A DNA stretch of 41,312 nucleotides from Burkholderiales bacterium (GTDB taxonomy: Bacteria > Pseudomonadota > Gammaproteobacteria > Burkholderiales > Burkholderiaceae_F): NCBI GenBank assembly GCA_020248785.1, contig JADCGX010000026.1:1-41312 (forward strand). The letters are read 5' to 3'. The notes under the pieces are model-generated. The model ran no database searches. It was not told the origin of the DNA and saw nothing but the letters and a program-made list of their open reading frames with translations. Below are positions 7,851 through 16,105 of the stretch, in pieces (the first letter of the stretch is position 1; each line of letters starts with the position of its first letter). Position numbers and translations under genes: made by a program.

Positions 7851-8345
7851 TCAGTGGGCCGCGCGGCGCTTCAGCCACCGCATCAGCCCTCCCAGGACCG
7901 GCAGTTTCTCATACAGCTCCTCGGCCACGTCCCAGTAGTCCCGGTGGTAGGAAACCTGTCCGTTGGCGTTGAAGTGCAAGTGCGATGCCCCCCGCACGAC
8001 CTGCTTACCGCGGGAGAACCGATGCATCTCGAACACGAAGTCCCAGGTGATGAAGGCTTGACCGCCCTGGGCGACCATCTCGTGCACGATAAAGCGGGGT
8101 TCCTTCACCTGGACGAACATATGCGTGAAGATCCGCTCGATCTGCGCAAGACCACGTACTTCACTGAACGGGTCCTTGAAGAAGGCGTCCATGGCGTACA
8201 CCTCGCGCAGGCGCCCGACGCTGGTGGCATCCAGCGTCTCGAAGAAGGTCTTCAGGCGCGCCAGGGCGACCTGTAACAGCGCCGGGTCGATCGGCGTGGG
8301 CGTACTCACGGGACTCACAGGCCGGTGGAGCGTCGCACTAGCCAC
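7851..8345 (-). CDS. NTF2/SnoaL-like fold protein
   Basis: A 164-residue protein with a cone-shaped NTF2-like fold predicted from the pattern FFETLDATSVGRLREVYAMD, FKDPFSEVRG and HLHFNANGQVSYHRDYWD. Members bind small hydrophobic ligands or act as isomerases or hydrolases; the substrate is unknown. The start overlaps the preceding SDR gene by 31 bases, showing tight co-transcription. It is the last gene of the nine-gene lipid/photostress run. In related proteobacterial clusters an NTF2-like protein accompanies the SDR, DUF1365 and Cfa-like genes. An alternative downstream start cannot be excluded. Confidence 0.75.
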   Translation of the reverse strand: MASATLHRPVSPVSTPTPIDPALLQVALARLKTFFETLDATSVGRLREVYAMDAFFKDPFSEVRGLAQIERIFTHMFVQVKEPRFIVHEMVAQGGQAFITWDFVFEMHRFSRGKQVVRGASHLHFNANGQVSYHRDYWDVAEELYEKLPVLGGLMRWLKRRAAH

Positions 8346-9187
8346 AGTTGCAGCCTGTAGGGCAGCACGCGCAGCAGCTTGAGCATGCGGGTGAAACGCT
8401 TGGGATAGTGGATCTCGAAACGGCCGGCCGAGATCTCGTCGAGCGTGACGCGGGCGGCGTCCTCGGCCTTCATCAGCGCGGGCATCTCGAAGTCGTTTTT
8501 TTGCGTGAGCGGCGTGTCGACGAAGCCCGGGTTGACGAGGTACACACCCAGGCCCTTGGGCCGCAAGTCGTTGTAGAGCGACTCGGTGAAGTTGATCAGC
8601 GCCGCCTTGCTCGCGCCATAGACCAACGCCTTGGGCAGGCCGATGTAGCCCGCCACCGAGGCCACCACGGCGATGCCGCCCGCCCGCTGCGCCAGCAACG
8701 TGGGCACGATCGCATCGACGCAGTGCAGGACGCCGTTCAGATTGACGTCGAGCAGCTGTCGCGCCTTGGCAAGGTCGAACTCGTCACCGCGCATTTCGAT
8801 GTGCGTGCCGGCGACGATCAGCGCGAGATCGATGCCTCCCCAGGTCCGCACGACCGCGTTGCGCGCCGCCAGCACGCTCGCGTGATCGGTCACATCCAGC
8901 GGCGCGATCAGCGCGGCTGGGCTGTCGCCTGCCACCTGCGCCAGCAGCTCGCGCTTGCGCGCCGACAGGGCCACCTTGGCGCCGCGCGCCAGCAGCTCGC
9001 GCGCGATCGCAGCGCCAATGCCGTAGCTCGCGCCGATCACCCACATGCGCTGGCCGGCGTACGTTGCAATCGGCGGGTTCATCGGGCCGAGCAGGCTCGG
9101 CGCGGGCGCTCGCGCAGCCACCGGCGCACTGCACAGGGCGGTGGCCGGGGCGGCCGCGGTGTCGGTGGCCGGAGTTGCTTGCGTCAT
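8315..9187 (-). CDS. Short-chain dehydrogenase/reductase
   Basis: An NAD(P)-dependent SDR of 290 residues. The cofactor motif is GASYGIG (52-58), and the catalytic residues are S177, Y190 and K194 in VYGASKAAL. The usual NAG motif is VAG. The C-terminal PYRLQLWLVRR is basic and amphipathic and could touch membranes. The first 35 residues are Ala/Pro-rich and outside the fold; ATG 9082 is an alternative start. ATG 9187 is preferred because it overlaps the DUF3833 stop as ATGA. As part of the operon it probably reduces or oxidises a lipid-derived carbonyl; the substrate is unknown. Confidence 0.85.
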   Translation of the reverse strand: MTQATPATDTAAAPATALCSAPVAARAPAPSLLGPMNPPIATYAGQRMWVIGASYGIGAAIARELLARGAKVALSARKRELLAQVAGDSPAALIAPLDVTDHASVLAARNAVVRTWGGIDLALIVAGTHIEMRGDEFDLAKARQLLDVNLNGVLHCVDAIVPTLLAQRAGGIAVVASVAGYIGLPKALVYGASKAALINFTESLYNDLRPKGLGVYLVNPGFVDTPLTQKNDFEMPALMKAEDAARVTLDEISAGRFEIHYPKRFTRMLKLLRVLPYRLQLWLVRRSTGL

Positions 9188-9747
9188 TTGCGGGTGAACG
9201 AGATCAGCACTTCGCCGACCTTGAAGCCCCAGAACGACATCACGGCGCGGTTGAGCATCACGCGCTCGTCGATCAGGAACATCCAGTCATCGAAGCCGAT
9301 GTTGTAGGTCTTGCCCTCGGCGGTCTTGTACGCCAGCGTGTAGCTCCAGTTCAGCGCATTGCCGCTCACGCGCCCGTTGGCCTGACCCAGCACGTCGGCG
9401 GCGGTGCCGATCCACTCGCCCGCATTGGCGCCGGGCTTCAGCGTCCAGATGCGCTTTTCCTTCACGCCATCGGACCATACGAAGTCCTCGTCCAGTGTGC
9501 CGATCGTTTGCCCAGCCTCACCCTGCCAGCTGGCCTTGATCGTCACGACAAAGCGGCGCGTCACCTGACCCGAGCGGTCCATCACCGCTCCATGGCCCTC
9601 CAGTGTGCCGTTGAAATACTGCTTCAGGTCCAGCGCCGGCTTCTCATTGGCGTAGACCTTGGGGTCGACGCTGGCGCAGCCGGCCAGGCTGACCACACCG
9701 ACCAGGGCCGCGAGCAGCAGCAGCGAGCGAACGACGGAGCGAAGCAT
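9184..9747 (-). CDS. DUF3833 family lipoprotein
   Basis: A 187-residue protein with a lipoprotein signal: MLRSVVRSLLLLAALVGVVS and lipobox LAGC, with Cys near residue 23. The mature part has the DUF3833 pattern YFNGTLEGHGAVMDRSG, FVWSDGVKEKRIWT and YNIGFDDWMFLIDERVMLNR. The lipocalin-like barrel suggests a lipid or ligand carrier anchored in the envelope. ATG 9747 is chosen over an upstream ATG because GAGGAC sits at the right distance and the signal peptide starts there. It is a regular member of this cluster type next to Cfa-like and SDR genes. The molecular function is not established. Confidence 0.85.
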   Translation of the reverse strand: MLRSVVRSLLLLAALVGVVSLAGCASVDPKVYANEKPALDLKQYFNGTLEGHGAVMDRSGQVTRRFVVTIKASWQGEAGQTIGTLDEDFVWSDGVKEKRIWTLKPGANAGEWIGTAADVLGQANGRVSGNALNWSYTLAYKTAEGKTYNIGFDDWMFLIDERVMLNRAVMSFWGFKVGEVLISFTRK

Positions 9748-9812
9748 GATGTCCTCGAGTTTCGGTGCAGTAAGGCGATGCAGCAAGACCGTTCAGAGCG
9801 ACGGTGCAATGA

Positions 9813-11132
9813 TCAAAAACGCTGGCCGCGCCAAGCCAGCCAGAGCAGGCCGGCCGCGACCAGCTTCAGCGCGCAGGGCACGACCGCGTAGGTGAAGGCG
9901 AGCGCGGCCAGGGCTGTCTCGTGCTGCACGCCGCGGCTGTAGCCCAGGCCTTCGAGCAGCGGCAGGGCGATGCCGCCGGCAATCGCCAGGCACAGCTTGT
10001 TGACGAAGTTCCACAGCCCAAAATAGCTCCCCTCGCGGCCCTGGTGACCATTGGCATCGATCACGCGCGCCAGCAGCGCCGGCGGCAGCGCGAGATCGGC
10101 GCCAAAAGCAATGCCGGAGAGCACGCAGATCGCCGCAAACGGCCACAGTGCCCCGGCGCCCAGGCCATAGGCCCACACGAAGGCGGCCACTGCCGCCACC
10201 ATGCCGCCCAGCCACACCACATGCAGGCTCGCCTTCTGCGCCAGCTTGATCCACAACGGCATGCTCGCCGCGCCTGCGATGAAGTACAGCGCGAGGAACA
10301 GGCCCACGTGATCGGGCAGCCCGAGCCGGTCCGCCACGAAAAACTGGAATACGGTGGCCGTGATCGACGGTGCAATGGCGTTGAGCGCGAACACCGCCAG
10401 CAGCCAGCGAAAGCGCGAGGTGCGCAGGGGCACCACGAAGGCAGCAAAGGGATTGCCGCGATCCGTCGGCGGGGCGGATGGCCGTGCGGGGCGTGGCGCC
10501 TTGGCCACGAGCAGCGCCAGTGCCGCCGCCAACAGCGGCAGGAAGAGCCACGCCAGGGCGCCGACGCCAAGCACGGTCGGCAGCACGCCGCCGATGAGCA
10601 CCCCGATGAGACCCGCTCCTTCGCGCGCGCCGGTGACGCGCGTGCGCCCGGCGTCGTCGTGCGCCAGCTCCGCACCCCAGGCCTGGTAGGCCACGGTTGC
10701 GAGCGAGTAGCCGATATAGGCGGCCACCAGCGTGACGAACAGCCAGGTCGTGGTCCGCGCCGGCGTATCGAGTCCCGGCGACGGGTTGAATAGCAGGAAG
10801 AAGCCGGCCGCGAGCAGCGGGGCGGCGAGCAGGATGGGGCGTAGGTACGAGCCGGTCGATTTCTGCGCGTCGACCCAGGCGCCCAGCAGCGGATCGGCCA
10901 CCGCGTCGACCAGTCGCGTGGCCAGCAGCACCAGGCCGATGGTGGTCAGCGCCAGGCCGGTCTGCTCCGCGTAGAACTCCGGCAGCAGGATGTTCAGCGG
11001 CAACGCCGTCAGCGTGAGCGGCAGCGCGAGCAGCGCATACGCGGCCAGGCTCGCCGCCGGGACGGGCGCGAGCACGCGCGCGGCTGCGCCGCTCGTCACG
11101 CCAAGGCCGGACATGTTGGGCCGATCCGCCAT
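9813..11132 (-). CDS. MFS transporter (GPH/MFS_2 type)
   Basis: A membrane transporter of about 440 residues with roughly 12 hydrophobic segments. The motif LVDAVADPLLGAWVDAQK after the second helix is typical of the GPH/MFS_2 branch. The start at ATG 11132 lies 4 bases after the chalcone-isomerase-like stop; the frame is open further upstream, but that part overlaps the neighbouring gene and is not hydrophobic. Substrate unknown. Because it is embedded in a lipid-modification operon, lipid or lyso-lipid movement is possible but unproven. Confidence 0.85.
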   Translation of the reverse strand: MADRPNMSGLGVTSGAAARVLAPVPAASLAAYALLALPLTLTALPLNILLPEFYAEQTGLALTTIGLVLLATRLVDAVADPLLGAWVDAQKSTGSYLRPILLAAPLLAAGFFLLFNPSPGLDTPARTTTWLFVTLVAAYIGYSLATVAYQAWGAELAHDDAGRTRVTGAREGAGLIGVLIGGVLPTVLGVGALAWLFLPLLAAALALLVAKAPRPARPSAPPTDRGNPFAAFVVPLRTSRFRWLLAVFALNAIAPSITATVFQFFVADRLGLPDHVGLFLALYFIAGAASMPLWIKLAQKASLHVVWLGGMVAAVAAFVWAYGLGAGALWPFAAICVLSGIAFGADLALPPALLARVIDANGHQGREGSYFGLWNFVNKLCLAIAGGIALPLLEGLGYSRGVQHETALAALAFTYAVVPCALKLVAAGLLWLAWRGQRF

Positions 11133-11136
11133 CGCT

Positions 11137-11760
11137 TCAGACCGCGCCGCCCGAGGCGAGCAGCAGGCTTTCCCGCAGCTTGGGCGCGCGCGTGCGCTCG
11201 TCCAGCCAGATCGCGAAAAACGCCTGCGCGAATGCGGGCTCGTCGACGCTGCCGGCAAACACGCCGTCGACATAGAAGCGTGCACCCTTGCCGGGCACGT
11301 TCACGCCGGCGATGCGGCGGCCCTTGTCGACGTTGGGAAAAATGCGCTGCATGGCCTCCAGCCAGCGCGCCTGGTCCGCGGCACTTCCCAAGTTCATACG
11401 CTGCATCTCGTCGCGGCTCGCATCGGCGATCGCCTTGCCCTCGAGCTTGCGCGCGTAGGTCAGCTCGAGCACGAAGGGCTGGTTGGCCCAGTTGCGCGGA
11501 TCGAAGCCCTGGCTCGCGTACAGCTGCGCGTCGTAGACGTGGAAGCCGAACCAGGTGAGCTTGCCCTGGCCTGCCAGGCGCACCGGCTCGACGTATTTGC
11601 GCACGTGCGCCGGCGCGGTTCCGGCCGCGCTGGCCTGGCTGGCATGAACGTCGCTCATGAGCGCACTGGCCAGCAAGGCAGCGGCTGCGGCGAGCGTGCC
11701 GCGCTTGGTCGCACGATTAGGCTGCTGGGTGAGCTTTGGCGAGCGTGAACTGGACGACAT
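11137..11760 (-). CDS. Chalcone-isomerase-like exported protein
   Basis: A 207-residue protein with an N-terminal hydrophobic signal (about residues 15-35, ending VHASQASAAG). The body has the bacterial chalcone-isomerase-like pattern: GQGKLTWFGFHVYDAQLY, ELTYARKLEGKAIADASRDE and PGKGARFYVDG. Plant chalcone isomerase chemistry should not be assumed; bacterial relatives are often fatty-acid-binding. The ATG at 11760 lies inside the end of the Cfa-like gene (44-base overlap). The frame is open far upstream, but that part is antisense-like and without family sequence. It probably acts in the periplasm with the lipid-modifying enzymes. Confidence 0.82.
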   Translation of the reverse strand: MSSSSRSPKLTQQPNRATKRGTLAAAAALLASALMSDVHASQASAAGTAPAHVRKYVEPVRLAGQGKLTWFGFHVYDAQLYASQGFDPRNWANQPFVLELTYARKLEGKAIADASRDEMQRMNLGSAADQARWLEAMQRIFPNVDKGRRIAGVNVPGKGARFYVDGVFAGSVDEPAFAQAFFAIWLDERTRAPKLRESLLLASGGAV

Positions 11761-13000
11761 CGGTGTTTCCCTCGGCAAAGGCCGCTTCACAGTAGGCGAG
11801 ATAGAACTCCCAGATCCGGATGAAGCGATCATCGAATCCGAGAGAACGCACGGCCGCCAGCTGCTGCATGAACCGGGCGCGCCAGGTAGACAGTGTGCGC
11901 GCGTAGTCCATGGCGAAGGCGTGCTCGTTGACAACAATGAGGCCGGCGCGGTCGGCCTGCGCCCGGAACACGCCCGGCGAGGGCAGCATGCCGCCCGGAA
12001 AGATGTACTGCTGAATGAAGTCGGTGCTCTTGCGATAGCGGTCGAAGAGTTCATCAGCGATCGTGATCGTCTGCACGCAGGCGCGGCCACCGGGCTTCAG
12101 GCAGCGCGCCAACGTTTCGAAGTACGAAGGCCAGTAGGCCTCGCCCACGGCCTCGAACATCTCGATCGAGGCGATGCCGTCGAACTGGCCGCGCTCCTCA
12201 CGATAGTCCTGCAGCACGAGGTCGGCGACGAGTTTCTGGCGGCGCAGCCGCAGCTTCGCGTAATCCAGTTGCGCGGGCGACAGCGTGAGGCCGCGCACGC
12301 GGTGGCCGGCGCGCGCCGCGCTCTCGGCAAAGCCGCCCCAGCCGCAGCCCACCTCGAGCACGCGTGCCTTGGTCGACAGCTGCAGCTCCTCGAGCACGCG
12401 CGCGTACTTGGCACGTTGCGCGGCTTCCAGCGTCTTGGTGTCCACCGGCGCGGACAGGTCGCGCATGCCTTGCGCGAGCGCCGGCGGAAACAGCGCCGCC
12501 GAGTAGGTCATCGAGCTGTCGAGCCAAAGGGCATAGAACGCGTTGCCCAGGTCGTAGTGCGCCGTGATGTTCTTCTTCGCCTGGCCCTTGGTGTTGCGGT
12601 TGAACAGGTGCTTGATGCGATAGGCGAGCGAACCCCAGAAGCTGCCGTAGATCACCGCCTCGGCGGCGCTGCGGTTGCGCACGAAATACTGGAGCACCCG
12701 GGCCGGGTCGCTGGTCGTCCAGTCGCCGGCCGCATAGGTCTCGGCAAAGCCGATGTCGCCGCTTTTCATCGCCGCGCCGAACACGTTCCAGTTGGCGAGC
12801 GTGACGTCGGCCTGCGGCCGGCCATGGCCGATGCGCGCGCGCTGCCCGTCGGGGAAGGTGATCAGCAGCGTGCCGTGGTCGAAGCGCTCGAGCAGCTTGA
12901 GCACCCATCGTGCGCTTGCCGGAAACTTCGCCGTCTTCAGCCTCTCCGGCCCCGGGATCGCTTCCAGGCCGGCGTTCAGTTCGAGGGTCAGGGAGTTCAT
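11717..13000 (-). CDS. Cyclopropane-fatty-acid-synthase-like SAM methyltransferase
   Basis: A 427-residue SAM-dependent methyltransferase of the Cfa/CMAS family that acts on phospholipid acyl double bonds. It has the SAM loop VLEVGCGWGGF (214-224), the preceding NITAHYDLGNAFYALWLD, and SIEMFEAVG. The start ATG 13000 overlaps the DUF1365 stop as ATGA. The linked FAD oxidoreductase and DUF1365 genes point to the branch that includes the UfaM-type methylase of furan/methyl fatty acid synthesis, rather than housekeeping Cfa. Which of the two products is formed cannot be read from sequence alone. Confidence 0.88.
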   Translation of the reverse strand: MNSLTLELNAGLEAIPGPERLKTAKFPASARWVLKLLERFDHGTLLITFPDGQRARIGHGRPQADVTLANWNVFGAAMKSGDIGFAETYAAGDWTTSDPARVLQYFVRNRSAAEAVIYGSFWGSLAYRIKHLFNRNTKGQAKKNITAHYDLGNAFYALWLDSSMTYSAALFPPALAQGMRDLSAPVDTKTLEAAQRAKYARVLEELQLSTKARVLEVGCGWGGFAESAARAGHRVRGLTLSPAQLDYAKLRLRRQKLVADLVLQDYREERGQFDGIASIEMFEAVGEAYWPSYFETLARCLKPGGRACVQTITIADELFDRYRKSTDFIQQYIFPGGMLPSPGVFRAQADRAGLIVVNEHAFAMDYARTLSTWRARFMQQLAAVRSLGFDDRFIRIWEFYLAYCEAAFAEGNTDVVQFTLAKAHPAA

Positions 13001-13803
13001 CGCGGGTCGGGTAAGGAAGGTGTCACATGCAGCGCCGGCGGCGCTGGCTTGCTGAAGAACGGCACGCGCTTGAACCACAGTCGCAGCGCGTGCCAGTGGA
13101 TGCGTGCAACGACGCCAATGGTGAACAGCGGATAGCCAAGGAACGCGCGCATCAGCGCGCGGTCGGTGGCGGGCTCAAGGCGGCCTTCCACCGAGGTCGC
13201 CAACAGTGGCGTGGCGGCCGAGTCGCTGTCGAAGTAGTCAATGCGTGCGATGAATCGCTGCGCGTCTTTGGCGTCGCTGAGCATGAAGCGAAAGCGATAG
13301 TGGCCCTTGACCTCGCAAAAGGGCGACACATGAAAGGCCTTGCTCGCCTGCAGCTCCCCGCCCCAGGCGAGCGCACGCCCATCGGCATGCGCGAGCAGAT
13401 AGCAGTGCCGCTCAGAGAACGTGTTGTTGACCTCGCAGACCACGGCGCGCAGCGCGCCGTCGGCGCGGTGGCAAAGCCAGAAGCTCACAGGGTTGAACAC
13501 ATAGCCCAGTACACGCGGCATGGTGTGCAGCCAGATGGCGCCGTCGGCATCGTGCACGCCACCTTCGCGCAGCACGCGTTCGATCCACGCCAAGGGATTG
13601 CCGCCGTCGCCATGGTCGGCATCGCGCACCGAGAATGGCGCCGCGCGGTTGTGCGCCAGCCAGCGCAGGCCCCAAGGCGTCTGCTGGGTGAGCGCGCGTA
13701 CTGGCAGGCGCAGGAAGAAGCCGCGATACGCAAACCGGTGCGTGCGCGGCCGCGACCGCGCGTGGCGCACGGAGCCGAAACCGATGAGAGGAAGCGAGTT
13801 CAT
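12997..13803 (-). CDS. DUF1365 family protein
   Basis: A 268-residue DUF1365 protein. Typical features are the N-terminus SVRHARSRPRTHRFAYRGFF and the block GYVFNPVSFWLCHRADG, then EVNNTFSERHCYLL. No catalytic chemistry is established. The gene type almost always lies between an FAD amine-oxidase-like gene and a Cfa-like gene, as here. ATG 13803 is preferred to ATG 13845 because family homology begins right after it. A small palindrome GTGAC-N6-GTCAC (13807-13822) lies just upstream of the start. Confidence 0.88.
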   Translation of the reverse strand: MNSLPLIGFGSVRHARSRPRTHRFAYRGFFLRLPVRALTQQTPWGLRWLAHNRAAPFSVRDADHGDGGNPLAWIERVLREGGVHDADGAIWLHTMPRVLGYVFNPVSFWLCHRADGALRAVVCEVNNTFSERHCYLLAHADGRALAWGGELQASKAFHVSPFCEVKGHYRFRFMLSDAKDAQRFIARIDYFDSDSAATPLLATSVEGRLEPATDRALMRAFLGYPLFTIGVVARIHWHALRLWFKRVPFFSKPAPPALHVTPSLPDPR

Positions 13804-13872
13804 GGGCGTGACTGATTGGTCACATTTTGCACTGAAAAGTATCAACTCGCAAGTTCGATCTTTGGCAGGGGC

Positions 13873-15168
13873 TCAAGCGGCCAGCGGCAGGCGTCGGCCG
13901 CTGCGTGCCCGGATGCCTTCGGCCACAGCCAGGCCCGACTTCAGGCCGTCCTCGTGAAACCCGTAGCCGGTCCAGGCGCCGGCGAACCAGACCTGATCGC
14001 GCCCCTGCACTTGCGGCAGGCGCCGTTGGGCGTCGATGGCGGCAGTTTCGAAGATGGGGTGCGCATAGTCGAACTCGGCAATCACATGCTCGGCCGCCGG
14101 CTCGATGAACGGATTCAGGCTCACCAGCACCGGCGAGGTGAACGGCAGCGGCTGCAGCTTGTTCAGCAGGTAGGTGACGGCCAGATTCGGTCCCGTGCTC
14201 ATCGAGCGCCCGCCGTCGCTCTGGTAGTTCCAGGCGGCCCACACCTTCTGAGAGCGCGGCAACAGTCGCGTGTCGGTGTGCAGGATCGCGCGGTTGGGTT
14301 GGTAGGCCACGGCCCCAAGGATGCTGCGCTCCTCGCGGTTGGCATCGGTCAACATGCGCAGCGACTGGTCGCTGTGGCTGGCGAGCACAACTTGATCGTA
14401 GCCGGCGGTGCCGTGCCGGCTCTTGACCACCACCTTGCCGAGCGCACGGTTGCGCGTGACCTCAATGACCGGGTCGTCCACACGCACGTCGCTCAACTGG
14501 CGCGCGATCGCCTGTACGTACTGGCGTGCGCCACCGGCCACCGTGAACCACTGCGGCCGGTCGTTGACCTGCAAGAGCCCGTGGTTGTGACAAAAGCGGA
14601 TGAAGGTCGCGGCGGGGTAGGCGAGCATCGTTTCGAGTGGGCACGACCAGATCGCGCCGGCCATGGGCAGCAGGTACCACTGGCGAAACGGCTGTCCGTA
14701 GCGCTGCTGGTCGAGAAACGCGCCCAGCGACAGGTCGCCCGCCTGCTGCTGGCCCAGCGCGATGCGCGTGGCCTCCCGGTTGAATCGCAGGAGATCGCGC
14801 AGCATCGACAGGAACGCCGGCGAGGCCAGGTTGCGTCGTTGCGCGAACACGCTGTCGAGCGAGGTGCCGGACCACTCGAGCTGCCGCCCGGAGGAAAGCG
14901 GCAGGCTCACCGAGAACGACATGTCGCTCTTGGCCGTCGGGACGCCCAGGCGCACCAGCAGCGAGATCAGCTGCGGATAAGTGCGCTCGTTGAAGACCAG
15001 GAACCCGGTGTCCACCGGGGACGTGATGCCGTCGACCGTGACGTCCACCGTGTTGGTGTGTCCGCCCAGGCGCGGCGCCGCTTCATACAAGGTGACCGTG
15101 TGGTCGCTTGCCAGCGCTTGCGCGCACCCGAGGCCGGCAATGCCGGCGCCAATGACTGCGATGTGCAT
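13873..15168 (-). CDS. FAD-dependent oxidoreductase (amine-oxidase-like)
   Basis: A 431-residue flavoprotein. The N-terminus MHIAVIGAGIAGL is the Rossmann FAD loop, followed by YEAAPRLGGHTNTV, and near the end DQVWFAGAWTGYGFHEDGLKSG closes the FAD site. The family is related to phytoene desaturases and amine oxidases. In R. sphaeroides a linked flavoprotein belongs to the singlet-oxygen regulon and is tied to unusual fatty acids. GGAAGA precedes ATG 15168. It starts 134 bases after gpx and begins the lipid block. Fatty acyl desaturation or oxidation is the inferred role. Confidence 0.87.
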   Translation of the reverse strand: MHIAVIGAGIAGLGCAQALASDHTVTLYEAAPRLGGHTNTVDVTVDGITSPVDTGFLVFNERTYPQLISLLVRLGVPTAKSDMSFSVSLPLSSGRQLEWSGTSLDSVFAQRRNLASPAFLSMLRDLLRFNREATRIALGQQQAGDLSLGAFLDQQRYGQPFRQWYLLPMAGAIWSCPLETMLAYPAATFIRFCHNHGLLQVNDRPQWFTVAGGARQYVQAIARQLSDVRVDDPVIEVTRNRALGKVVVKSRHGTAGYDQVVLASHSDQSLRMLTDANREERSILGAVAYQPNRAILHTDTRLLPRSQKVWAAWNYQSDGGRSMSTGPNLAVTYLLNKLQPLPFTSPVLVSLNPFIEPAAEHVIAEFDYAHPIFETAAIDAQRRLPQVQGRDQVWFAGAWTGYGFHEDGLKSGLAVAEGIRARSGRRLPLAA

Positions 15169-15302
15169 CGTTCTTCCGCCGCGTTACAGGCGCCGGCGAG
15201 GGCGCCATCGTGTTGCGCTTTGTACTGCGAGCGGCGTCCGCGCAGCCGCCGCCTTTGCTTGAGTCGCCCTGCCGGCCACGGCCAGCCTAGCCTGACTACG
15301 TG

Positions 15303-15872
15303 CTATTTCTCTGCCAGCAGCTGATCGATCCGCGCCGTCACGCGGTCGTCCAGCGGACCGACGCGGCTGGGGTAGCTCGCAACGACGCGGCCCTTGCGGT
15401 CCACCAGATACTTGTGGAAGTTCCAGCGCGGAGGTTCACCGCTTGCCTTGGTCAGCTCGGCATACAACGGGTGGGCGTCGGCACCGCGCACGCGCACCGG
15501 CGTGAACATCGGGAACTTGACGCCATAGGTGTTGAAGCACAGCTCGGCGATCTTCTTCGTGTCGTTGTCTTCCTGAGCGAAGTCGTTCGACGGGAAGCCG
15601 AGAACTTGAAAGCCCTTGCCGGCGTAGAGGGCGTAGAGCTTCTCCATGGCCTCGTACTGCGGGGTGAAGCCGCAGTAGCTGGCCGTGTTGACCACCAGCA
15701 GCACCTGCCCGGCGTACTGGCAAAGGTCTTGAACCGCCTCGTCCTGCAACCGCGCTGCCTTGTGGTTGAGCAGGCGCGGGCAGGCGGCCCGCGCCTGGGT
15801 CAAGGCAGGCCCACCGGCAAGGAGAAGGGCGGCAGCGCCAAGGAACTGGCGCCGGAAGAGCGCGTGCGTCAT
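15303..15872 (-). CDS. Exported glutathione peroxidase family protein
   Basis: A thiol peroxidase that removes H2O2 or lipid hydroperoxides. The 189-residue protein has the catalytic set C67 (NTASYCGFT), Q100 (FPSNDFAQ), and W150-N151 (RWNFHKYLV); cysteine replaces selenocysteine. The N-terminus FRRQFLGAAALLLAGG resembles a twin-arginine signal, so it is probably periplasmic. It is the first minus-strand gene after the divergent regulatory region and lies downstream of the promoter at 15961-15989. Lipid peroxide detoxification fits the membrane photo-oxidation theme of the operon. Confidence 0.88.
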   Translation of the reverse strand: MTHALFRRQFLGAAALLLAGGPALTQARAACPRLLNHKAARLQDEAVQDLCQYAGQVLLVVNTASYCGFTPQYEAMEKLYALYAGKGFQVLGFPSNDFAQEDNDTKKIAELCFNTYGVKFPMFTPVRVRGADAHPLYAELTKASGEPPRWNFHKYLVDRKGRVVASYPSRVGPLDDRVTARIDQLLAEK

Positions 15873-15930
15873 GAGTCGTACGGGTTGGGCCAGTCTGCTC
15901 GACGGTCGAACCCGCCGAGCAAAACGGTCG

Positions 15931-16006
15931 TTGTCCTAGGCAAACCTGGGGCGAAGTCCTATACTAGGAACCAGATGGCGTTAAGTCAATGCTCTGTCTT
16001 GGACAA
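15931..16006. promoter_or_regulatory. Candidate CarH/LitR operator array
   Basis: Three related palindromic sites lie in the divergent gap: TTGTCCTAGGCAA (15931-15943), TCCTA-TAC-TAGGA (15957-15969) and TGTC-TTG-GACA (15995-16005). TTGTCC recurs on both strands (15931 and the complement of 16001-16006). The middle site covers the -10 of the minus-strand promoter. Repeated MerR-type half sites next to a CarH-like gene are what an autoregulated photoreceptor should bind; direct binding is inferred. Confidence 0.55.
15961..15989 (-). promoter_or_regulatory. Sigma70-type promoter for the gpx/lipid operon
   Basis: On the minus strand TTGACT (15984-15989) and TAGTAT (15961-15966) are separated by exactly 17 bases. 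It lies about 90 bases before the gpx start. The -10 is embedded in the TCCTATACTAGGA palindrome, so a bound repressor would block RNA polymerase. On the plus strand the same site offers TATACT, but no good -35 was found at normal spacing. Confidence 0.65.
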
Positions 16007-16105
16007 ATTCAGTTGGCTTGCCTGACAGATGTGCGTCGTGCTGACCCCGGGGATCGCAGACGACGAAAGCCGCGGCCCAGCGTTTGCCTCGCGTCCTGAG
16101 CAATC

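Noticed and set aside
11717..13000. Housekeeping cyclopropane synthase with no special context
   Set aside because: The linked FAD, DUF1365, DUF3833 and SDR genes and the CarH-type regulator point to the stress-lipid branch, though the exact product remains open.
13816..15324. Plus-strand open frame of 502 codons opposite the FAD oxidoreductase
   Set aside because: Antisense shadow with His/Arg-rich composition and no family.
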